DNA of 64,000 nucleotides from Liolophura sinensis. Lineage: Eukaryota; Mollusca; Polyplacophora; Chitonida; Chitonidae. Below are positions 44,476 through 57,180 of the stretch, in pieces. The notes beneath the pieces are model-generated. The model was not told the DNA's origin and ran no database searches. It worked only from the letters and a program-made list of their open reading frames with translations. The DNA lies in contig NC_088301.1 of assembly GCF_032854445.1 (NCBI RefSeq), positions 10,042,281 through 10,106,280 of the forward strand, read 5' to 3'. The position numbers and the translations under genes were made by a program. How positions within the stretch are numbered: the stretch's first letter is position 1; every line of letters begins with the position of its first letter.

Positions 44476-46935
44476 CCACAGCTCAAATATATAAGTATAT
44501 ATGAATTGTTGCATTTATGTAACAAAGTAGATCGTAAAATTACTAAGTTGTTGAAATTCTGTAACAAAATTATAAACTATGACTGACAGATCGTTTGCTG
44601 CTACTTGACGTGTATGGTGTATTATATTATACGCTGTATCTCCTATATCTCCGTTGCTATTTGGATAGTACTGCATTCACCTCAAATTTCACCAAAAGTA
44701 TTGAATTTTACAGGCAAATAATATACTACGTATATTGCAGAAACTTGCTTTTTTATATTTTATTTTTGTGTTTTACAGGCAATGCCAACACTAAAATATT
44801 CAAGAACAGGAAAAACTGAAACGGAAAATTCATCTTTTTGTTTTGTCCCATCTTAATATTTTCAGCATTTTACTGCTTTTTTTAAAAGCTTTTCAACCAT
44901 GTAAATAACGCAAATTAAACACTGTTTACTTAACAGTGTTAATGTTTAATTTTGTTTTTTTTTTTTGTTTTTTTTTGTTTATTTTTTGTTTTAATAGCTT
45001 TCAGTGCCATTGGAAAAAGATTTAGTGTGCACGTAAGACAAGAATTTAAATTGTTGTGGCCTTATGGGTTTACGATTGAGTGACTGTGTCAGCGTATACA
45101 TATTTGCAGACATAAAATCAAGGCCTATACCTGAGAACAGCAATTATTCGCTGAATGTGCCTTTATTTAAATAATTTGAGCTTATTTCGATTTTAATTGG
45201 AGAAATGGGGAGATGTGGGCAACAATGATAGTCAAACCATATGTAAAGCATAACAATTCAGAATGAAAGCATTGGATACATTAGTCACTTGTGTTCCTCA
45301 CAGTCCAGCTTGAAATACAGACATGTGCATGTTAAGAAGGCAGGTTTTGCATGACCAATAGTGTAGTAACTGCTGTAATAACCTGTAAATCTACCCTAAT
45401 TCTTCTTAACTTTGGGTTAGGTGTTAGTAGTGTTGAAAGAAGAATATACATTTCTTTAACAGCCATTTAGAAAATAAAGACATGAGCATGTTCTACATTA
45501 GATGGTCTAACCATGCGAGGAGACAAAAGAAACTCAGTATTCCTGCTAGAATTACATATGTGTTGGCTGAATTGAGCAGACCAGATGTCCCAAGTCTGAG
45601 AAGAAATAGGCTGATAGTGTCATTTAATTGTTGACAAATGATATCAGTAAGACCGGATCATTTGAAGGAAATAGTTAACCAATAATGTTAAAAGCATCAT
45701 TGTGGTACTTATGGCCAATATTATCCTTGGGGTAATCTTGTAGTACTTAGTCCATGTCTGCTGATTTTGGAAATTGGACATAAGTCCGTTTTCTTGTTAT
45801 GGGTCAATCGGTGAGAATCGCCAGAGGCCCATTATAGAGGCGTGAAAAAATGTGAAGAAATTGCCGGAAGTAGTTTCACTCAAGCACCACGTGTCAATGC
45901 ACTTAACGAAATAGATCATTTCTTTTCGTGATATTTTCTTCATTTTTTGTTTGATTTATATGATATATGGAGTCATGCTTTCATTTATTATTCGTTTAGT
46001 TTTGTGTCATCAAAGGTTATCAAATGCTCTTGCACTATTTTGAGGATTGTGACCGTAAATGTCACATACCAACTGGTACTTTGATTGCTGGTGATAGCGT
46101 ATGTAGCGCAAAGATTTACACTGTGCAAGGTAGCCTAAGTTCATGTATGGAAGTTATCAGATGGCAGGGTTGACCTTGACCCCAGTGCTACAGATAAAAG
46201 GCATGCCGGCATAAATGCACTTCAAATTAAAACAGAGCATACTGAATACGCATGACAATTTGTGTGTGTGTGTGCCTAAATTCCTGAAAGCTATAGCGTA
46301 CATGCAAGATTTAAAGCAAACAGTCCTGTCAAAATGGAAAGTAGACTGCCAAAGTTGTTTACGTGTGTGATGCTCTCTACAACATGTTAGTTTTCAGAAA
46401 CTGAAGGTTACAGCAACAACTCATGTACTACTACCCAAAGTGGTGGAGAAAGACTATGAGTTGTATTTGTGACACATTGTAGCAAAGGCTAAAAAAAATG
46501 GTTATTTGGGTTACTATACAGCAGGTTCTGCTACTGTACTGCATTAAATCATCCTAATATCGCTCCCAATGTATGGTTTTAATTCTACACAGATTGTCAG
46601 TTATTTGTGCTGTGTTAAAGTGTAATGGAGGGTCCAGTTTCCAACGTGCACATGTATTCGGTGATTTCTGAGGAGAGAAGTTAATGCAATGAAATGCAAC
46701 AATCATGAGAACAGCTAGTGTGCGGAAACACTTTAGATTTTTACTATATTCTGCCAAGCACAAATAATAAATTTTTGTCTTCTATTGTATGCTTACATTT
46801 GGATTTAGCATAACAAGCGTATCATGTTTTGATCCCAAAATGGCAGTTGTTCGTGTGTACAAAAATGTTTCAACAGGGAAGGAAAAATTGAAAGTCACAT
46901 TAGGCAAGTTAATATAGTGTAATGGTTGAAGGATT
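44476..46935. other. Non-coding DNA without recognised features
   Basis: T-rich block near 44950-44995. The core at 44770-44810 resembles 163-200. No exon recognised. Confidence 0.4.
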
Positions 46936-47020
46936 TCACTACTTGGGTCACCCAAGGATTCGAACTCGGGTCTCTGCAGCCGAAGTCCAGCGCTCAACCA
47001 ACTGAGCTAAAGGGAATTTC
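46936..47020 (-). mobile_element. tRNA-like sequence (tRNA pseudogene or third SINE head)
   Basis: On the minus strand, A-box TTAGCTCAGTTGGTTGAGCG and B-box GAGTTCGAATCC stand at tRNA spacing with a plausible T-arm. The acceptor arms do not pair and the anticodon stem has a mismatch, so it is not a functional tRNA. Confidence 0.6.
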
Positions 47021-48769
47021 CCGCTGCTGCTTTGTATAAGCACTGGAAAGCTGTTGCTCTTACAGTAGAATGAAATAATACTGAACCTCCGCTATGAAAA
47101 CAAAATGAAAAGGTAAAATTGTCAGTGAGTGAGTTATTGGAATAAACCCAGTAGGCCTACAGGTTGAGGTGTAATAAATAAATGTAGGCCTATGAGCATC
47201 ATTCAGATTCATATCTCATGAGGAAGAGCTGAAGTAATTAATTCTAGAATGTTATGACAAGTCGTAATTCTGGGCAGTCAACATGTACATGCATATATTT
47301 ATAGTGCTATATGTAACTACAAGAATCTCTGTACCGATATGTCTATGAAGGCCAATACATCTTCTGTATGCCAATGTATGCACGTGTATGTCTTTCGATT
47401 TTCTCAGTCCTCCTCACTCAGTCAACTTCAGTCTTGACAGGTGTATTTCTGCTGACTCAAAATAGTGAAGTGTTGAGTATTCTCAAAAAATGTGTACTGC
47501 AGTAGGCTTACCCAGTACACCCTCTCATGGAAAAGTAGGGACTACAGCACTACCTCTGAAAATTATCAGTAGCACTGCATGTCCCCTTGGGTTACTGCTT
47601 AATAATTGATCTTCCTAATTGCGTGAATGCCAACAAACTTATTATACAGAGTTTTTCTTGGTTCATTGAAAAAGTTAAATTGTGGAATAAGCTGTTAATT
47701 ATGTTTGCTATTTGTGATGCACATTTGGATCTAATCTTGAAAAGAGTGAAATAAAGTTTGACAGATTGTACATTATACAATGTAAGAACCAAAACATGTG
47801 TTATGATATGTTGCCTTGATCTGTCGCCACATACAGCAGTGATACAAATAATGAAGATTTTCATGCTGACACTAACCAATTAAATAGAAAAAGTAACGAC
47901 TTAAATGCGAGAAAATTCAAGAAATTGTCTACAATCTTACAGTATATCGTAATATGACGTTCTGGTGCAATGCATCCTCTTTAATGTCATGTCAAAGTGA
48001 GGTGTGGCTGGGTCCTCCGTTACAGACAGAATATCTCTTTCTATCAGCTCAGGAGAGGCTCTAAGTTTATTGCTGTATTGTCCTCATTTATTGCATGATC
48101 CAAATTTATTATTTCCTTACACAGTATATATTTTTCCCTGGGTTGCTTGCCCTCATGCAACTTCCTCCCGCCCCTATCCTGTGCAATTTCCTCTTCAAGT
48201 CCATGTGACCTAGAGCCTTTTATCATCAGATTAACCATTCCAGCCAGAAAATTTAATATGGCTTATCTTAACTAGCATCTGATAGCCTCTACCTGTAATC
48301 TGTAAATCGCTGCTAAAAGCCTTGGCTGACTCAGATGGATACATGTACTAAGTACAGACAAAACATATACCAGAATTAACGTATTTAGTGTTCAGTATTG
48401 ACTTCAATGACTAATGGCACACACTAAATCTACACAAAGTTTCCTTAGTACAGCCCTGAAATAACCTTACAGAAAATGCAAGTAAAGCTCGTGTTTTTGT
48501 TTTTTTTTTCATATTACGAACATTACGATAAAAAAAAAATACAGCGCAGTTCAGTTGCCCTTGAAACATTGTTGAGATGCACGTGCGGTAAAGGCGTGTG
48601 TATCTTCTGGTCAGTAATATACAGTTGTTGTGCAATGTAACTTAATTTATATATTGATCAGAAGACACATATTCTTGATCACTTGGCCCTATATTTTTCC
48701 AGAAATCGCTGGAGGATGGGCGAGCTCTGTGTGGTGTCAGCATCGCAAATTCTAGACCAGTGCACAATA
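47021..48769. other. Non-coding DNA without recognised features
   Basis: Only chance ORFs up to 95 codons. Confidence 0.4.
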
Positions 48770-49003
48770 TGTATTTATTTATTTGATTGATGTTTTACGC
48801 AGTACTCAAGAATATTTCACTTATACTACGGCATACAGCATTATGTTGGAAGGAAACTCGGGGCAAAGCCCACGACCATCTGCAGGTTGCTGGAAAACCT
48901 TCCCAATTACAGCCGGAGTGGAAGCCACCAAGAGCTGGACTTGAGCTCATAGCAACCGCATTGGCGAGAGGCCCCTGAGTCATTGTGCCTCACTGGCATG
49001 CTA
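48770..49003 (-). mobile_element. SINE-1, near full length
   Basis: TATTTATTTATTTGATTGAT tail, GTACTCAAGAATATTTCACT, CCCACGACCATCTGCAGGTT, GAGCTGGACTTGAGCTCA and head remnant GTCATTGTGCCTC, all in reverse orientation. Confidence 0.9.
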
Positions 49004-49729
49004 CCCCCCTTGGCCATTTAGCCCCCACCCACGTCCCACATCAGAAATGGTTCTTGTTTGCTGTGCAGATTTCAGTTCTAGCAAGCTCATCGTTTTTGCA
49101 CGCAGCCTTATTGTCTTGTGTTACATGGAATTTCACAGGAAATATTGCTTGTCATTCAGCAGTATGATGTGTCATGGTAAAGTTTGCCCAGAAATTACCA
49201 AAGGTTAGTGGTTTATTCTGGTCTAAGCGGCTAGGGTTTCTTTTGGTTAGATGTTTTCTAGTGTAACTAATAACTACTGTGCTTTGGTTACTGTCAAATA
49301 ATCTACCAGCGCATCAAATACCTTGACTATTTGGACACTCGGCTTGAACGGTTTCTCAAAGCAGTCGTGACTGATCACAAGCTAGTACAAAGGCGGCATA
49401 TACCATCAGTGGGCGACCCATTTGAGAAATTTGATATTGTCCATGACATTAAGAGATTTAACATTTTTGGGTCATGTAATACTCATGTCTTATCAAGCTT
49501 TTCTTGACTTCCTTTTTTTTGTTCTCTTTTTTGTGCTTGCTTCATTTAAAAATATATTTAAAACCAATGCTGCTTTTTTGCTGACAAGATGGTCATGAAG
49601 GTATAAATATATATACATGACCGAGACCCATACGTAAGTCTAATTGAAAAAATCCCAAGCAACATGTGTAATAAGGACAAAGTGATGTGTTTAATAAAGG
49701 CAAATCAATGTATTTAAAAGAAAAGAAAT

Positions 49730-50180
49730 GATATAATCATAAGTTTATGTATTTTGGAAGAGTAGTGAAAACAGATCTAAACGATCGTTACCATTTTTTG
49801 GGGGCGTACTTATAATTGGTAATAAATCTATTAATCAGCCTATAATCTGGAATTCGGTTCAGGCCATACGCTATAGGTCATGTTGCAAAAACTGGAAACA
49901 TAATGTCATGTCAGTTGTAGTACGCCATGCACGTATATGGCTAGAAGGCAAAAAAAAGTTTCATTCGTGTGACACGGGCTGAAATAGCATTCTCTGGTTA
50001 TAGACGTTATTTACGAGTGATCGGTTAAATTGATAATATGGCTGAATAATTTTGTCAATGTGTGGGATTTTTCTTACTTTGATCTGATGTATGAAAAGTA
50101 TTGCATTTTAAACTTTGTGGTGAATACTGTGTGAATACATACACATGTTTATTAGGTCTAGTGTTGTCCTTTATTTTGAG
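49730..50180 (+). repeat. Dispersed repeat X, copy 3 (most continuous)
   Basis: An uninterrupted run matching the scattered blocks at 29715-29865, 31250-31350 and 32490-32875 in order: AATGATATAATCATAAGTTT, CCTATAATCTGGAATTC, GGTTAAATTGATAATATGGC, TTTTAAACTTTGTGGTGAAT. No terminal repeats or coding potential seen. Type unknown. Confidence 0.5.
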
Positions 50181-50560
50181 AAAAGGCAAAGTGATGTTTT
50201 ATGTGAGAAAATACTGTTTATGTGCTCTGGTTTTCATACAAAAAGCAATATAAATCTCACCTATTGAACCCACCCACGTACATGTGCCTCGTGATATCAA
50301 TTAATTGAAACTGGCCCGTGATAATTTATAGAAAAATAAGGAAGTCTTTCCAGGAAATTGAATGTGTGTTGTATGCCTCTGTGTGTGTTATGTGATATAT
50401 TAGTAATTATAACCATTCTATTTTTTAAAAAAGAGTTATTATATGTTTCATGTAAATACATGTTATGTGAGAAATCTCCTCAAAAAGGAGGAGAGAAAGG
50501 TAATGGAAACAAATAAAAGATAAAAAGGAAAAGGATTAGAAAGACGAGTCATATTGCTGG

Positions 50561-50606
50561 TGAATTTTGGGTGCAGTTTTAAATGAATTTTGGGTGCAGT
50601 TTTAAA
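50561..50606. repeat. Direct duplication, 23 bp x 2
   Basis: TGAATTTTGGGTGCAGTTTT-AAA occurs twice in perfect tandem. Confidence 0.95.
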
Positions 50607-50935
50607 TGTACATTACAGGGAATGTGGCTGATAATGTAAGCTCCTATAATGCCATCAAATAATTATCATGCACTGAATAACCTTTGGTCATGTCATTATT
50701 GTCGTTGCTCTATAAAACTTGACCTGGAATGCTTGGTTTACATGTACCTGGATTATTACACTTTAACTAGATAGCTGTTACAGTATGAATTCAAATTAGA
50801 GGTGACAATTTTATTGTTTCTGCAACATCCAGTTTTAAAAGTTTTTTGGTTATTCTGGTTGCTTTTTTAAAACTATTATATTAAATAATACCACCATACT
50901 GTTGTACAAAACAAATTTGGTATTGATTCAGAAGC

Positions 50936-51056
50936 CTGTGGCATGGGTTTTCCCCAGACTCTGGCCAGTTTCTTCTCACCATATTGCTGGTTGCCATCGT
51001 ATAAGTGAAATATTATTAAGTATGACGTAAAACATCAATCAAATAAATAAATAAAT
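50936..51056 (+). mobile_element. SINE-1, 5'-truncated
   Basis: GGGTTTTCCCCAGACTCTGG to GACGTAAAACATCAATC plus AAATAAATAAATAAAT. TGTGGCA on both sides may be the target duplication. Confidence 0.85.
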
Positions 51057-51154
51057 CTTGTGGCAGATTGAGTACATGCTGCCAAAATGCTGCCGCCACA
51101 GTAGGATACTGTCAAAGACACCAGACATGACCCCTTACCCGGTCACTGTATACA

Positions 51155-51275
51155 GACATCTTGTCAACCAGTCCTGTTTCCATGTGTTAACCTCTCAGGG
51201 CTGAGCGCCAAGCGAGACAGCAACAAGTACATTTACCACTTTTAAAATCTTTCGTTTGACCAATCCTGGTGTTCT
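51155..51275 (-). mobile_element. SINE-2 fragment, diverged
   Basis: GTCAACCAGTC, GGCTGAGCGCCAAGCGAG and TTTAAAATCTTTCG align with the reverse-oriented SINE-2 segment seen at 20665-20735. Confidence 0.6.
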
Positions 51276-51363
51276 GTATCAAGTGAATGCTCCTCGGTTG
51301 AGTCAGGGTGTGTCTATAGACAAGTACAGACATACAAATTGAATCAGGGGTTCTGTGTTTAAT

Positions 51364-51522
51364 TTATTTATTTATTTGATTAGTTTTTGATGCCGTACTC
51401 AAGAATATTTCACTTATACGACGGCGACCAGTATTATGGTGGGAGGAAACCGAGTACAGCCCTGGGAAAACCTCCGACCATCCGCAGCTTGCTCACTCAG
51501 ACCTTCCCGCTTACGGCCAAAG
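51364..51522 (-). mobile_element. SINE-1, 5'-truncated, with 11-bp target-site duplication
   Basis: TTATTTATTTATTTGATTAG tail, GCCGTACTCAAGAATATTTC, TATGGTGGGAGGAAACCGAG, ending at GCTTACGGCCAA. Perfect flanks CTGTGTTTAAT at 51353-51363 and 51523-51533. Confidence 0.93.
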
Positions 51523-51964
51523 CTGTGTTTAATCATGATAAGTGTATAAGGCTTGGATAATTTACGAAGGAATAATGTAAGTGTTTCAATCAGAATGTTA
51601 TAGGTAGGTTTTCTGGAGGCTATACTTTATAGCTTTTCTGTGTATATCAAACTTAAACACATTTTAATAATTCAACATCATCTAAACTGGCTTATGTCAC
51701 TACTGGAAAGATGATATCCAGCATATGATAAAAGTGTAGCAGGCTTTGAACTAGCAATATATATTCTATCAAGAATTGAAATCTGAATTTTGTTTGAGCA
51801 AGAGCAATATACCAGATGCCGAATTCTTGATAGGCTGTAGCTGTTGCGTCATACGCATACGAGACTGATCAGAAATCAGTTACTGCACTGGAGTCCAAAA
51901 ATAAACTTCGTTGCTATTATATATGGAAATAGTTTCTTGCTGTAATGTTAAGAATTGCTGTAGC

Positions 51965-52011
51965 GTTGATCGTCTGTGGTGTTGATCGTCTGTGGTGTTG
52001 ATCGTCTGTGG
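51965..52011. repeat. Short tandem repeat, 16 bp x 3
   Basis: GTTGATCGTCTGTGGT three times, with the last copy differing at its end. Confidence 0.95.
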
Positions 52012-52440
52012 CAGCCAAGGAAGGTTTTGTTAGCATTGCCATCTGTTTTCCAGGGGACAAAGTCGACCTTGAGCAGATGATAAGGCAGGACCTGTCAGCT
52101 TGAGTGGTGAACAGGGTTTTTCTGTTATTCAGTTAGGAAGATAAGTTGCACATCAGTATTGGCGTTCTGCTTTAGACTTTTTTTCAACCTGTTGCAGGGT
52201 TTTATGTTGTGCATGCAGGTGTCCCTCTTATTCCACTATATTGAACATGTTAATTAGGAGTCCACGGAGTGGGTTTGTCAAAAGTCGCCTCTGTCCATTG
52301 TTCTTGGGGCTTTGATGGGAAGAAGCCATGTGCGGCAGTCTTGTGTAGTTTTACATGACGCTCACTGGAGACCCCATGTCTTCCACTAATATAACATATA
52401 TCACGCAAGGGAAAAAAAACATCCTCAAAACATCATGGGG

Positions 52441-52563
52441 GCTGTTTCTTAAAATGGTTGTAACGTTACACAGGCCTGTTCACTATGACGTCGCATATGG
52501 ACGGCAGACATCGCCGTGGCCTTTGCGACCAGTGTAACGTTACGACCCCTTTGAGAAACTACT
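52441..52563. mobile_element. MITE with palindromic TTGTAACGTTACAC arms
   Basis: Left arm CTGTTTCTTAAAATGGTTGT then AACGTTACAC. The right arm is its reverse complement (AGTGTAACGTTACGACCCCT then TTGAGAAACTA). Each arm also holds the self-palindrome GTAACGTTAC. Confidence 0.75.
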
Positions 52564-54074
52564 TGTATAAGTGAAAAAAAGAATGGAATTAAACAACAAT
52601 CAAACGAATATTTGTTTCACATCCAGTTTTGTCTTCGTGGTATTCCATTCTAGTTTAACATATTTCATCCAAGTTGTTATAACACCAATTTCCTGGAACT
52701 TTGTGTATATCTTTTATATTATCTAAAAACATAATGAGAGTCTGATTATTATTTTCATTTTCTGTGTTTTATTCTTGGAAATGTTAGGGGACGGAAGAAG
52801 GTATCCCTTCATCTGGATTCTAGTTTTATGAGAAATAAATCTCAATGAAATGTGTAGAATCTACAAAATTATGTTTCATGTTATGTTTCCATCACATTTA
52901 AACATGTTACGTCAAAATTTATTTTTTTGTTTCCACCTTGATTAAATTTTCCATCATATTTAAACCCATGTAATTGATCCAGATTTATTTCTACATTTCG
53001 TACATTGGTCTTGATTAACCTTATATCCCCCAGCTACAATAAACGTGTAATCCAGAATTGCTTCTAGGAGTCGCAGAGATCTTTCTTCACATTATGGTGT
53101 TGTAGTTTACAATGTTTCGTCAAGAGTTATTTTTTTTTTTTATTTATGCGTCACATCCGTTGTTATTAACATTATTCAAACACATTTGATTGTGGTTATT
53201 TCAATAATATTAAACATATAATTCTATGTTAAACGTAACTCTGTTTTAAACATGCAGCCAAATTCACATCATATTTTAAGCAGGGTTAATCCAGAGTTAA
53301 TTTTGGGTTACATGTCCATCTTATTTCACATTATTTCATGATGTTTAAAACATAATTACTTCATGATTTGTTGATAGTTTTGTTATTCAGATTCATCTGA
53401 ACTCATGATTTACCATCAAATTGCACTTGTTGTACACGTAAGCAACCATGGTTCGCATATAGGGCTCTAATATAAAATAAGAAAATAGGTTTGTAAAAAA
53501 TTAAGATTCATGGAATCAGGGTTAATGTAAAAGAGGTTGGATCATTTCAATTTTCCGGTAACATAACATAATCTGACTCAGTTCCAGAAAAGCAAAGTTC
53601 ACAACTCTAGAAAAAAGTTTAGTTTGTGTTAAACCTGTCCATGAGAAGTCCTTATTTTCATTTTTGATGGGGGTTTTGGAAAAGCAATTTTGGACGAAGC
53701 TAGAAAAAAGCAAAGTGGAGAAATGAACAGAGTTGATGGTGATATTGAAATTGCCTGCATCCAATTACTGCTGGGTAATCAAACGCAGCTATATTACATG
53801 TGTGTCAGTTCAGTAATTAATGTGATTATGTGGTATTAGGCGATGAACTCACTCATCATATTTGACCACATGAATAACAGTGCTGATTGGTTAGTCTTTC
53901 TAAATCTTTCTCGTAGGTAATATGTGAAAACTGATGGGAACTTGGTGGAAAGGACAAGGAAGTTCACCTTTATTAATATATGAATGGGTCAATAGTTAAG
54001 GTTTCACTTGTAGTGTTATAGTTCTGCTGTAACTATGATCAGTGAGGAGTGTTGACAGGTAAGGTAAGGAAGCT
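52564..54074. other. AT-rich non-coding DNA
   Basis: Words of the type CATATTTAAAC and CATGTTA recur between 52860 and 53400, suggesting an eroded repeat. No exon recognised. Confidence 0.35.
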
Positions 54075-54295
54075 GGGCCCAGTTGTGCGAAAGTTTATAA
54101 GCTAATACTGGTGTTAAGTCATGTTTTGTGTTTACAATTTTAGCCAAACTCTGCTGCCACTTCAGTGCTCTAAAGTCAAGGTATAACAGCAGCATTTTTA
54201 GTTCATATTTAATGTACTGGTACACAATTAAGTTCAAAATTGAAGACTTGGCGTAAAGTTAAATATTAAATCTTAAACCAGTTTTGAACAGCCAC
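54075..54295. mobile_element. MITE, GGGCCCAGTTGTGCGAAAG family
   Basis: Left end GGGCCCAGTTGTGCGAAAGT. The right end reversed reads GGGCGTGGCTGTTCAAAACT. The subterminal parts contain TTAAxxC words. Same family style as 38794-38950. Confidence 0.6.
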
Positions 54296-55195
54296 GCCCA
54301 GTTTATGAGAACTTTGATACATGTGTATGTACACAGATCTTTATTTGTTTTTTGTATTGTTTTTATCTTTAATTTCTGCTGTTACAATCAATCTACTTAT
54401 TGATTTAAAACAATATTCAATCTTTACTTCATTCACATGGGTAAAATGCTGAGGTTTAATGCTACATATACTCTCCATGCAATGGCCAAACATTGTGCGA
54501 AAATACTGAGCGATATTGATCGAGTTGGTGAGTCTTCAGGGCCTTGCAAACTGTAAAAAGCCTGGAATTTGAAAGTATAGCTTTTCTAAATCCTTGAAAA
54601 GCCTGAAAAATAAGGGTTCATGAGTTTGTTGCTCTTGATTCTGTTGACAAAAGCAAAATGATGATGGACCAAGTCATAATGAGTATTAATATAGTTTCAA
54701 ATTCCAATTACATGTACCCTAAACATTTCCCCCATGACTAAGTTGCTCATTTTTTCTAGATTCTGTGAGTTATATCATTTTTAGAAAGGTGCTTTAAGAT
54801 GTGCTTGGAAGGTACGATGATGTCCTAATGTGTGGTTGAATTTTTGGCTCATTTAGGGTATCTCATGTGGTTTTGTTCAAGATTCACATGACTAAAGGGA
54901 TGAATACAGGGCTGTTCGGAAAAATATGTGTTTCCAGTGACCCGACCGACTGTAAATGTTTGGGCAAATTGCGAGTCAGCGATTTTGTACAGGGCAGTTG
55001 TAGGCTAAATATCTTGTGGTTGTCTCCCTTTGCAGCCATGCCTGCGTGCTTTAAATGAAAATGTTCTGTCTTTAAGAGCTTGCCATGACACTGTCTGTAA
55101 CGACAGCGACAGGAAATTTAAAAAAAAAAAAAAAAGAAAGTTTTTCCGTAAAGCTCAATGCCTGGCAAGGTGTTTGATGACAGCAAAGGAGCTCT
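54296..55195. other. Non-coding DNA without recognised features
   Basis: An acceptor-like TCTCCCTTTGCAG ends near 55034 but no supported exon follows. Confidence 0.35.
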
Positions 55196-55197
55196 TC

Positions 55198-55272
55198 GCG
55201 AATGTTAGACACATAGTGAATGTTAAACACATAGTGAGTGTTAAACACATAGCGAATGTTAAACACATAGCG
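55198..55272. repeat. Tandem repeat, 18 bp x 4
   Basis: GTGAATGTTAAACACATA four times with single-base changes. Because 18 is a multiple of 3 the plus frame reads as NVKHIV repeats. Confidence 0.95.
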
Positions 55273-56805
55273 CAGCTCATAGGCAGGAAAAATAATTGGC
55301 TTCGCTGCTGGAGTTGGACGCGTAACTTCGTCAGTTAACATATCACTCGGCAGCTAAACCACACGCTCCAGCCCCATCCAAAACTGCACTCGATATGCTG
55401 AGGTAGCACGGTCACAATACCTCCCACAGAAGAGAGATGGAAACGCTAAAGTCCAGCTGAACAAAATCTACACTGAACAGGTAAACTAAGCTCAGCATCT
55501 TTTTGCTCTTTTTATAAATTTGTAGCATGTATGGACATGGTTCTTGGCGTAAACCTATCAATGTATGACAAATGTAAAATTGTACAAACCTTATTTGATG
55601 CAAAATGCGATATTAAGTTGACGTGTTTGAAATAGGCTGAATTGTCCATTGTGAAATTAACAAATTTATTTAATTGAAGTCTAAATGTGAAATTATGCAT
55701 CTAAAAACTGCTTTATTTCTTTGTCCATGGCTTATGACATTAGGGGCTGACCCACTTGGTAGTCTTTTCTGAGAACAAGTGAAAATCTGAAAATTGTAAC
55801 ATGCAAGATTTTTTGGGTAAAGTGGTTACAAATGTAGTTGTACATGTAAAGTAAATGCTGATCCATTCAAGCTTTTGGTTTTTTATTTAGTCTTCTGTTT
55901 TCATTTAATACTTTCAAGGTTTCTTTTCCCGAGAGTGATACACTACAAACCCTTTACTGATGTCTTTGGGGCTGCCGCTGATGAGGTGCATTGTCCAAGG
56001 TGAGGTACATCACTCATAGATGACACCAGAAGAATTGCTGAAGAAGAACAGGTTTGTGATCTTGCTTCTCAGTGATTTATTGTGTGTGTTTTTGATTGAT
56101 TGGGAGTTACTGTTCTATGACAGCTTTTCATTTAATATGGGTGAAGGAAACTCGATAGAGGAAACCTTTGACAAGTAACTGACACTCATCCAGTATGTGG
56201 GGAAAAGAAGTACAAAATGATCTAAGAACTTCTATTCCTTTCTTTTTCCTAGGGCAGCTGTTAATAATTAATCATCTTTTGTGCTGACCAAAAATGTTGG
56301 ATTGTTCTTGTTCTTTCCTCATAGGGATGTGCAAGCTCTCTGTTTATTGCTCAAAGGGTGAGGGAGACTAGCCAGCTCAAATTGTGAGAAGCCTCGCTGT
56401 GTCTACAGTATAAGGAAACTCATTGATGGGGGAGGTGTAGGAGTTAAACCATCTGAAGAGAAGATACGACTGCATTTGCACCGCTAACAGTACACCTGAA
56501 GGTAGAGACGCTAGGAATAGTAATTGATGTCATAATGACAATCTTTTTGTAATGACAGTCTTTTTTGAGTGACAAAACTTTTTTTCAAAATACACAAATA
56601 AAAACATTTTAATAAAAAAAAGTAATGTTTATTTGTTTAAAAGTAAGCTACTGTATGGCTGAAATACTGCTGGTTGCGGTGAAAATACATCAATGAATAT
56701 TGATATCTAGGTACATGCAGTACATGTAATCCTGGCTGGCAAGTACCAGGATACAGTATTCATCATGACGATAAATATTCATTAAGGCCTTGTGTTTATT
56801 TACAG
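55273..56805. other. Non-coding DNA without recognised features
   Basis: Several donor and acceptor-like words (for example CCAAG|GTGAGG near 55998) but no codable exon chain could be built. Confidence 0.35.
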
Positions 56806-57180
56806 GTGACATTCTGCAAGGTGGTGTTTTTACAGACATCAAATTGACCTGTGAGAAGACCCTTGAGTACAGCTTCCATTCCTCACCCGTTTCCAGAAAA
56901 ATCTCAGCTTACTGTGGGTCACCTGAAGCTGGGCAAGGTGCAGAGATATCTAAGAGCTACAAAGTTGTTTTGCCCTTATATGCAGAGTGCAATCAGAAGG
57001 GTTGCAACATTATTAAGAGGCAGTCAATTAAGCATACAGATGGAACCTTTATTCATAAAATGATGAAAGAAAGAACTTGTCAGAGTGTTTTCTGTCTTTA
57101 TTGAGAAATATTATTGGCTTTCATTTACATTGTTGAAAATGTACAGAGGTGTGCTTTATTTTAATAAAAATGGAGCAGTA
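56806..57180 (+). other. Candidate terminal exon with poly(A) signal, gene unknown
   Basis: Acceptor TTTATTTACAG ends at 56805. Two overlapping frames stay open for 70-104 codons, and AATAAA stands at 57163-57168 followed by a GT-rich stretch. Neither peptide is recognised. It may be a lncRNA end or chance. Confidence 0.25.

Noticed and set aside
46936-47020. Functional tRNA gene
   Set aside because: Acceptor stem halves do not pair and the anticodon stem has a mismatch.
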